A DNA stretch of 64,000 bases, taken from Incurvaria masculella. Its lineage: Eukaryota > Arthropoda > Insecta > Lepidoptera > Incurvariidae. Where the stretch lies: contig OX335644.1 in NCBI GenBank assembly GCA_946894095.1, positions 22,859,595 to 22,923,594 of the forward strand, in the 5' to 3' direction. Positions within the stretch are counted from its first letter, which is position 1, and every line of letters begins with the position of its first letter. This document shows, piece after piece, positions 10,411-20,600 of this stretch. The notes beneath the pieces are model-generated. The model had not been told where the DNA came from. It did no database searches and saw only the letters and a list, made by a program, of their open reading frames with translations. Both the position numbers and the translations under genes were made by a program.

Positions 10411-10606
10411 TGACCCAGAACGTTTTTCACTGCAGTTGTATTGATTTCACACAGTAACCCAGTGCATTATGCACGCGATCGCCTCTACAGGCCTATATAT
10501 ACTTATTTAATGTTCTGAAACTTTAATTGTGCTGTATATTATATTACGTCCGCGAAGTGCGTACAACCTGAAATGTACAGCACAGCATCACGGTCGTACT
10601 CTCATG

Positions 10607-13600
10607 ACTGCAGATAGAAACTTGTTCCTAAACGTTTCACTTCAGCTCTAGGGGGAACGTTATTCTTTCATTACCACCACAAGTTGAAGTTAGAACCTTC
10701 TTCAAACTTTTCTCTAATTCTAGACGTTACTCTTTCATTACCACCACAGGCTGCAGTTAGAACCTTCTTCAAACTCTTCACTACAGCTCTAGACGTTACT
10801 CTTTCATTACCACCACAGGCTGCAGTTAGAACCTTCTTCAAACTCTTCACTACAGCTCTAGACGTTACTCTTTCATTACCACCACAGGCTGCAGTTAGAA
10901 CCTTCTTCAAACTTTTCCCTACAGCTCTAGACGTTACCTTTCATTACCACCACAGGTTGCAGTTAGAACCTTCTTCAAACTATTCACTCCAGCTCTAGAC
11001 GTTACTCTTTCATTACCACCACAGGCTGCAGTTAGAACCTTCTTCAAACTTTTCCCTACAGCTCTAGACGTTACCTTTCATTACCACCACAGGTTGCAGT
11101 TAGAACCTTCTTCAAACTATTCACTCCAGCTCTAGACGTTACCTTTCATTACCACCACAGGTTGCAGTTAGAACCTTCTTCAAACTTTTCCCTACAGCTC
11201 TAGACGTTACCTTTCATTACCACCACAGGTTGCAGTTAGAACCTTCTTCAAACTATTCACTCCAGCTCTAGACGTTACTCTTTCATTACCACCACAGGCT
11301 GCAGTTAGAACCTTCTTCAAACTTTTCCCTACAGCTCTAGACGTTACCTTTCATTACCACCACAGGTTGCAGTTAGAACCTTCTTCAAACTTTTCCCTAC
11401 AGCTCTAGACGTTACCTTTCATTACCACCACAGGTTGCAGTTAGAACCTTCTTCAAACTATTCACTCCAGCTCTAGACGTTACTCTTTCATTACCACCAC
11501 AGGCTGCAGTTAGAACCTTCTTCAAACTTTTCCCTACAGCTCTAGACGTTACCTTTCATTACCACCACAGGTTGCAGTTAGAACCTTCTTCAAACTATTC
11601 ACTCCAGCTCTAGATGTTACTCTTTCATTACCACCATAAGCTGCAGTTAGAACCTTCTTCAAACTTTTCACTACAGCTCTAGATGTTACTCTTTCATTAC
11701 CACCACAGGCTGCAGTTAGAACCTTCTTCAAACTCTTCACTACAGCTCTAGACGTTACTCTTTCATTACCACCACAGGCTGCAGTTAGAACCTTCTTCAA
11801 ACTTTTCCCTACAGCTCTAGACGTTACCTTTCATTACCACCACAGGTTGCAGTTAGAACCTTCTTCAAACTATTCACTCCAGCTCTAGATGTTACTCTTT
11901 CATTACCACCATAAGCTGCAGTTAGAACCTTCTTCAAACTTTTCACTACAGCTCTAGATGTTACTCTTTCATTACCACCACAGGCTGCAGTTAGAACCTT
12001 CTTCAAACTTTTCCCTACAGCTCTAGACGTTACCTTTCATTACCACCACAGGCTGCAGTTAGAACCTTCTTCAAACTCTTCACTACAGCTCTAGACGTTA
12101 CTCTTTCATTACCACCACAGGCTGCAGTTAGAACCTTCTTCAAACTCTTCACTACAGCTCTAGACGTTACTCTTTCATTACCACCACAGGTTGCAGTTAG
12201 AACCTTCTTCAAACTATTCACTCCAGCTCTAGATGTTACTCTTTCATTACCACCATAAGCTGCAGTTAGAACCTTCTTCAAACTTTTCACTACAGCTCTA
12301 GATGTTACTCTTTCATTACCACCACAGGCTGCAGTTAGAACCTTCTTCAAACTCTTCACTACAGCTCTAGACGTTACTCTTTCATTACCACCACAGGCTG
12401 CAGTTAGAACCTTCTTCAAACTTTTCCCTACAGCTCTAGACGTTACCTTTCATTACCACCACAGGTTGCAGTTAGAACCTTCTTCAAACTTTTCCCTACA
12501 GCTCTAGACGTTACCTTTCATTACCACCACAGGTTGCAGTTAGAACCTTCTTCAAACTATTCACTCCAGCTCTAGACGTTACTCTTTCATTACCACCACA
12601 GGCTGCAGTTAGAACCTTCTTCAAACTTTTCCCTACAGCTCTAGACGTTACCTTTCATTACCACCACAGGTTGCAGTTAGAACCTTCTTCAAACTATTCA
12701 CTCCAGCTCTAGATGTTACTCTTTCATTACCACCATAAGCTGCAGTTAGAACCTTCTTCAAACTTTTCACTACAGCTCTAGATGTTACTCTTTCATTACC
12801 ACCACAGGCTGCAGTTAGAACCTTCTTCAAACTCTTCACTACAGCTCTAGACGTTACTCTTTCATTACCACCACAGGCTGCAGTTAGAACCTTCTTCAAA
12901 CTTTTCCCTACAGCTCTAGACGTTACCTTTCATTACCACCACAGGTTGCAGTTAGAACCTTCTTCAAACTATTCACTCCAGCTCTAGATGTTACTCTTTC
13001 ATTACCACCATAAGCTGCAGTTAGAACCTTCTTCAAACTTTTCACTACAGCTCTAGATGTTACTCTTTCATTACCACCACAGGCTGCAGTTAGAACCTTC
13101 TTCAAACTTTTCCCTACAGCTCTAGACGTTACCTTTCATTACCACCACAGGCTGCAGTTAGAACCTTCTTCAAACTCTTCACTACAGCTCTAGACGTTAC
13201 TCTTTCATTACCACCACAGGCTGCAGTTAGAACCTTCTTCAAACTCTTCACTACAGCTCTAGACGTTACTCTTTCATTACCACCACAGGCTGCAGTTAGA
13301 ACCTTCTTCAAACTTTTCCCTACAGCTCTAGACGTTACCTTTCATTACCACCACAGGTTGCAGTTAGAACCTTCTTCAAACTATTCACTCCAGCTCTAGA
13401 TGTTACTCTTTCATTACCACCATAAGCTGCAGTTAGAACCTTCTTCAAACTTTTCACTACAGCTCTAGATGTTACTCTTTCATTACCACCACAGGCTGCA
13501 GTTAGAACCTTCTTCAAACTTTTCCCTACAGCTCTAGACGTTACCTTTCATTACCACCACAGGCTGCAGTTAGAACCTTCTTCAAACTTTTCCCTACAGC

Positions 13601-16345
13601 TCTAGACGTTACCTTTCATTACCACCACAGGTTGCAGTTAGAACCTTCTTCAAACTATTCACTCCAGCTCTAGATGTTACTCTTTCATTACCACCATAAG
13701 CTGCAGTTAGAACCTTCTTCAAACTTTTCACTACAGCTCTAGATGTTACTCTTTCATTACCACCACAGGCTGCAGTTAGAACCTTCTTCAAACTTTTCCC
13801 TACAGCTCTAGACGTTACCTTTCATTACCACCACAGGTTGCAGTTAGAACCTTCTTCAAACTATTCACTCCAGCTCTAGATGTTACTCTTTCATTACCAC
13901 CACAGGCTGCAGTTAGAACCTTCTTCAAACTCTTCACTACAGCTCTAGACGTTACTCTTTCATTACCACCACAGGCTGCAGTTAGAACCTTCTTCAAACT
14001 TTTCCCTACAGCTCTAGACGTTACCTTTCATTACCACCACAGGTTGCAGTTAGAACCTTCTTCAAACTATTCACTCCAGCTCTAGATGTTACTCTTTCAT
14101 TACCACCATAAGCTGCAGTTAGAACCTTCTTCAAACTTTTCACTACAGCTCTAGATGTTACTCTTTCATTGACACCACAGGCTGCAGTTAGAACCTTCTT
14201 CAAACTTTTCCCTACAGCTCTAGACGTTACCTTTCATTACCACCACAGGCTGCAGTTAGAACCTTCTTCAAACTCTTCACTACAGCTCTAGACGTTACTC
14301 TTTCATTACCACCACAGGCTGCAGTTAGAACCTTCTTCAAACTCTTCACTACAGCTCTAGACGTTACTCTTTCATTACCACCACAGGTTGCAGTTAGAAC
14401 CTTCTTCAAACTATTCACTCCAGCTCTAGATGTTACTCTTTCATTACCACCATAAGCTGCAGTTAGAACCTTCTTCAAACTTTTCACTACAGCTCTAGAT
14501 GTTACTCTTTCATTACCACCACAGGCTGCAGTTAGAACCTTCTTCAAACTCTTCACTACAGCTCTAGACGTTACTCTTTCATTACCACCACAGGCTGCAG
14601 TTAGAACCTTCTTCAAACTTTTCCCTACAGCTCTAGACGTTACCTTTCATTACCACCACAGGTTGCAGTTAGAACCTTCTTCAAACTTTTCCCTACAGCT
14701 CTAGACGTTACCTTTCATTACCACCACAGGTTGCAGTTAGAACCTTCTTCAAACTATTCACTCCAGCTCTAGACGTTACTCTTTCATTACCACCACAGGC
14801 TGCAGTTAGAACCTTCTTCAAACTTTTCCCTACAGCTCTAGACGTTACCTTTCATTACCACCACAGGTTGCAGTTAGAACCTTCTTCAAACTATTCACTC
14901 CAGCTCTAGATGTTACTCTTTCATTACCACCATAAGCTGCAGTTAGAACCTTCTTCAAACTTTTCACTACAGCTCTAGATGTTACTCTTTCATTACCACC
15001 ACAGGCTGCAGTTAGAACCTTCTTCAAACTCTTCACTACAGCTCTAGACGTTACTCTTTCATTACCACCACAGGCTGCAGTTAGAACCTTCTTCAAACTT
15101 TTCCCTACAGCTCTAGACGTTACCTTTCATTACCACCACAGGTTGCAGTTAGAACCTTCTTCAAACTATTCACTCCAGCTCTAGATGTTACTCTTTCATT
15201 ACCACCATAAGCTGCAGTTAGAACCTTCTTCAAACTTTTCACTACAGCTCTAGATGTTACTCTTTCATTACCACCACAGGCTGCAGTTAGAACCTTCTTC
15301 AAACTTTTCCCTACAGCTCTAGACGTTACCTTTCATTACCACCACAGGCTGCAGTTAGAACCTTCTTCAAACTCTTCACTACAGCTCTAGACGTTACTCT
15401 TTCATTACCACCACAGGCTGCAGTTAGAACCTTCTTCAAACTCTTCACTACAGCTCTAGACGTTACTCTTTCATTACCACCACAGGCTGCAGTTAGAACC
15501 TTCTTCAAACTTTTCCCTACAGCTCTAGACGTTACCTTTCATTACCACCACAGGTTGCAGTTAGAACCTTCTTCAAACTATTCACTCCAGCTCTAGATGT
15601 TACTCTTTCATTACCACCATAAGCTGCAGTTAGAACCTTCTTCAAACTTTTCACTACAGCTCTAGATGTTACTCTTTCATTACCACCACAGGCTGCAGTT
15701 AGAACCTTCTTCAAACTTTTCCCTACAGCTCTAGACGTTACCTTTCATTACCACCACAGGCTGCAGTTAGAACCTTCTTCAAACTTTTCCCTACAGCTCT
15801 AGACGTTACCTTTCATTACCACCACAGGTTGCAGTTAGAACCTTCTTCAAACTATTCACTCCAGCTCTAGATGTTACTCTTTCATTACCACCATAAGCTG
15901 CAGTTAGAACCTTCTTCAAACTTTTCACTACAGCTCTAGATGTTACTCTTTCATTACCACCACAGGCTGCAGTTAGAACCTTCTTCAAACTTTTCCCTAC
16001 AGCTCTAGACGTTACCTTTCATTACCACCACAGGTTGCAGTTAGAACCTTCTTCAAACTATTCACTCCAGCTCTAGATGTTACTCTTTCATTACCACCAT
16101 AAGCTGCAGTTAGAACCTTCTTCAAACTTTTCCCTACAGCTCTAGACGTTACCTTTCATTACCACCACAGGTTGCAGTTAGAACCTTCTTCAAACTATTC
16201 ACTCCAGCTCTAGATGTTACTCTTTCATTACCACCATAAGCTGCAGTTAGAACCTTCTTCAAATTTTTCTGTACAGCTCTAGACGTTACCTTTCATTACC
16301 ACCACAGGTTGCAGTTAGAACTTTTTTCCTACTCTTTTCAAATCA
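10607..16345. repeat. 69/68-bp minisatellite array, ~80 units, with 2,197-bp higher-order repeat
   Basis: The consensus unit contains CTGCAGTTAGAACCTTCTTC, ACAGCTCTAGACGTTAC and TTTCATTACCACCACAGG. Variants differ at fixed sites: CTCTTCACTACAG, CTATTCACTCCAG, CTTTTCCCTACAG and CATAAGCTG forms, plus a one-base-shorter GTTACC form. The order of variants repeats with a 2,197-bp offset: 11824-14020 matches 14021 onward almost base for base. Edge units are degenerate. Minus-strand ORFs reading KKVLTAACGGNERVTSRA repeatedly arise because 69 is a multiple of three; they are not genes. The array fills the tetraspanin to channel-gene interval. Confidence 0.96.
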
Positions 16346-17646
16346 GCTCATTGACATAATCTTTTTGTTATTTTCCGACGCAAGCTGCCTAGTTCATCAC
16401 ATGTTATTTTCATAATTTGAAGCATTTCTTTGGGTTCCAACACAAAATACACATATACGAAAACCGAAACTAATTAAAAGTCTAGTGGAAATATTTCGTT
16501 AGAGGTATTTTCTATTGTCCTTGCTATGATTCTGGCAAGTGAAAATGTATCTAGGTGACATGCGATGTTATTTGCTGCTATAATTACACATGCAAAGCCT
16601 TCCAGTGCTCTACATGTTTCTCTATACCAACTCACTGAAATAATATGAAAGGCATAGGAATTCCGCTATTCTTCAATCTTTTATGGTAATGTAATTGCCA
16701 TAAAAGATTCTAACGATTGATCTTAATCTCTTACCTCTGCAACTCAAACTCAACTCAACTCAAAACCTAACTTGGTCCAGCACATAGCAACAAGGCATCG
16801 TAAGCATGCTATCGATATTGCCTTCTTAAGCCGGAACGAGTCAAATGAGATTAACAGATCATAAAATAACATCTCTTCTCTCTTGCACTCACCTAGAATG
16901 TCATAGACCTGGTGACTTGATTTTTTTTTAAACTAAACATATGTCCAATGTCAAATTCAAATAGTTTATTCAGCCACAACACACGAAAATACATAGAACA
17001 CCAATTAATCAAATAAAGAAAAAAGTAATACAAGTTACGTATAATGTACAATTGTCATTTAGACCTAGAGGCTTATATTGTGTTGCACTGAATGGGTATG
17101 CTCTCAGCTGGTACGCAGCAAACGCTGCGAAGCTGGTTTTCAGCGCATCCTTCTCCAAAGTCCTTTAATACATGTTAGTATTGATGTAATAAACCGAATA
17201 GACGGCCATCCGGACACTCTCGTATTTATGTTTATTTATATATTTTTCAGCGACATAGTAAATATACTTTCGCTTCGTCCTTTTTTTTTAAAAAAATCTT
17301 ATCAGCAAGAGTTACAAATGCGATGTGAAAATATTGTCAATTCAACTAGCTTGGCTACACTTGACATAACAATGAAGCATGCCGTCATGCGTTTAATATT
17401 CTCGTGTCATCGTTAAATCTTTGCACGTTAATATAAACCTGCAGGTTACTTTAAACGAATCAACTTTTAACATTATTCACTTGATTCGGTTAGGTATACC
17501 GTATACCAAATCTTCATTCCGAACACTACACTAACCATGCAAACATTTGCAATTTTCAATTTCATTCATTTTACTTTTTGGTAGTCAAAATAAACTAAGT
17601 TACGTGACAAACTGATAGGTCAACTTCGGATAGAACAACAACAAAT
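16346..17646. other. Intergenic spacer upstream of the channel gene
   Basis: AT-rich DNA with no recognised element apart from a small (ACTCA)n run near 16745. The promoter and 5' UTR of the channel gene should lie here or further left, but I see no convincing core promoter. Confidence 0.4.
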
Positions 17647-20600
17647 ATGTACCAACAAAACTCCTGGCTCAACACGAACGCAACTAGAAATGATTTCAAA
17701 TTCCAAAACGTCCGTGGAAATCCGTATACGGCATCCACCTTCTTCCAAAACAACAGTCATTTTGATCCCTACAACGAACCTACTGCAAAGCAAATATCTG
17801 AGAGGAAATGGGTTAAGTGGTGGGTCACAGGATGTGGCTGCTGGAGCAACGCTGTCCAGGACTTCTGCAAGGAGACCAGCATGCACGGCTTCATACACAT
17901 CGCTAGCAGGCACCGCCATCCCATAGAACGGTATGCCGATTTTTTTACCCAACTTCAGCGCACCAGCCTTGAGGTTTGAGAGGGTCCTTACCCTGTCAAT
18001 TCCCCATACTACGGGCGATAACTGTTTACATGATCTTAATGCTTTATTAGGTTTTTAAAATTTTGGATTCTAAAATATATAGTCGAAATCTACGTCTTTT
18101 TTTAAATACACCTTTTAGATTGGAAAATATTGGGTAACATTGGAAAAACGTTTTCTTTTTTTACGTTCATAGTCCACTTTCTTTTTACTGAAAAATACTG
18201 ATATTTACAAGAAAACAATACTCTACGATTAAGCTTTCTCAAGTGATTGAACTGTTACAAATTTTGGGGGTAGGGAAACGCCTGAAAGACGATTTCGCTG
18301 GTTTAATGGCAGTGCACAATTGGTCAAAGAATGCATTCCTCTGACTGAATTCCTTCCTTCAGAATAAATTCCTGTAACTTCACGATAGCCTTATATTATT
18401 GTATAATTAGGCACCCTATCGAAAGCCGATCTCGTTTTACGACAATCTTCCGATCGGTTGATTTACAGAGAGGCATGCTGTCCGCTCCGATTTCTAGGAG
18501 TCGTCTTCGATGATTCGCAAATTCGATTCGGCCCTCCGTTAGAAGGAACCCCCCGCCTTTTTTCCTCTTCGTGGTTGACCCACCGGTGCTCTCACCCAAC
18601 CCACCGATAAGGAACGAATGTTTGGAGCAACTTCTACCCGTTTCGTACGTGGTTCTCAGAATTCTGTGGGCGGCGGTGACAGCGCTGGCGATCTGGGGCG
18701 CGGCGGACATCTCCCTCGGCCAGTGGCGACGCTACAACGAGAGCCCCACCGTCGTCACGCTCGAGAAAGACTTTCGCAACTGGCGGTACACCTTTCCCGC
18801 CCTTACCATCTGCGCTAACGTAAGATTTGGCAGTACCTAATCATTACTGCAAACAAGCGTCGCTCAAGGCAGACTCATGACCCCCACTTTATAAGCAGGA
18901 TTAGGTACATTACCATATGTAAAAACAGGGCTCCTTTTACTCGCAATATACTTTCTATTAATTGTTGTTCCTGTTCGGTCCTTGTTAGGAACAAGTTGTT
19001 CCTGCTCTTAGCAAATTTTCCCCTTTTTCATCTTTTGGATTGCCGCCCCTTTTTCGTTTACTATGTTTTCTGTAGCAATTCATTATGATTCCGCTCCATT
19101 TCTTCTTCTGATTGCGGGCCCTGTCCGAGGCCCTTCCATCTCGCCTTAAGTGTTTTTAGGTTTTCTGCTACATCCTTTATATTTTTGTGCGTTTCTGTTT
19201 CCTTGAATGATTGTTTCATAGCAGACTTTTTGAAATGAGCTATAGTTAGTGCACAAGTCTAGTATCTCCATATATGTCAGAACCTTCTTAGCAGTTATAT
19301 TAAGCACCAGCATGGTGCTTTATATAACTGTACCACACCTACCATCACTATATAAGTCCAACACACCGCTTTCCCGAATACGAATTACGTGCCATGCAAA
19401 GAACGTGCTTTTCGAACGGCTGCATGGAACTGGATGTAATCGGCACTGCACTCGGATTTGTCATATTTTATCATTAGCTGGTCGGTTTTAGCATTCAATT
19501 GAACGAACAGAACAAGACGGACGGCGACAAGGCGACCGCGGCGATCCGGAGGCTGTGGAACGTGGAGAGATCCGACGAGCGGTTCGCGCGCTACCAGCGC
19601 TTCGTGCGCGTGGTCGCCGACGCCGAGCTCACGCGGCTGGACGCCTTCCGCGACTACGTGGACCAGCCCGACCTCGACGTGGACCTCTACCAACTCGCTG
19701 TAGCCGTGAGCATTGGTCGTCTGTAGTAGAACAAGTTCTTATACGTCTATAGTAGAACAAATTCAACAGCAAAACGGACATTCAGCCGAGCGGAGGTTCT
19801 AAACTTCCAAACTGTGCAGGATCACCCGCTGGGCTGATGTGAGCATTGCCTATAAAAATATAAAATTAAACACGAGATTGACGGGAGGACTGAAGTTCTG
19901 TCTTTTTGACAGCAAAAGTATCGAGTCAGTGTCGCTGTCTCTTTGAAAGGAAAAGTGTCAGGACATTTTTTCCTGTCTAGCTCTAATCTGCCAAACATCC
20001 TCCATCCAATGCTGACAAGGGACCTAAAGGTGGCAATAAATCGTCTTCAGTGATCGGACCAGTATTTTGAGATATATTAAATTTTCGGGTGATCTAAATC
20101 TGTCATCTGATATGACCAGGTGAGACCAGAGTTCAGCCTAAAGCAAGCCTGGGTGGACAGCCTGGAGCCGCGCTGGCTGCCCGTCATGACCGAGCGCGGT
20201 GCCTGCTTCACCGTCAACTCCCTCGCAGCCGCCGACATCATGATTGCGTCAGTCTGCCACATACACTCCTTAGGCGTCTTTACTAGAGCAAACGTTGACC
20301 GCCAAGAATATTGCATCAGTCCGCCACACATACTGCCTGGATCCGCTCTGGCGTCGACATCACAATTGGGTCAGTCCACCACACGCCTTAGCCTTCTTTA
20401 CTGGGTGGGCAGCCATGCATATGTTGTCAAGGTAAGTTGGCGTCTTTGGTCTCTATATAGCCCCCGACCGGTCCGTCTTGACAGTGACCCACAACTCACC
20501 TTGGTCAGGAGTCCCTGAGCCACAGACGGTTTGTAGGTTCGCTTAGTTTGTTCTACAGGTACTATCATGGACCTTGCTCTGCGGTCCTCTCCATCCAACC

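Noticed and set aside
10671..15988. Many minus-strand ORFs of 60-129 codons with a repeating 23-residue motif
   Set aside because: They are translations of the 69-bp minisatellite, whose period is a multiple of three. They end wherever a 68-bp variant shifts the frame, and there is no splice or start context.
10607..16345. CRISPR-like appearance of the large array
   Set aside because: The units are contiguous with no unique spacers, and the sequence is eukaryotic.
17078..17416. 112-codon ORF upstream of the channel gene
   Set aside because: No family resemblance. The channel N-terminus with its HG motif starts cleanly at 17647.
19492..19705. Alternative acceptor at 19491 for channel exon 3
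   Set aside because: Starting at 19492 would break the phase from exon 2. The acceptor at 19477 (ATCATTAG) keeps phase 0 and the open frame.
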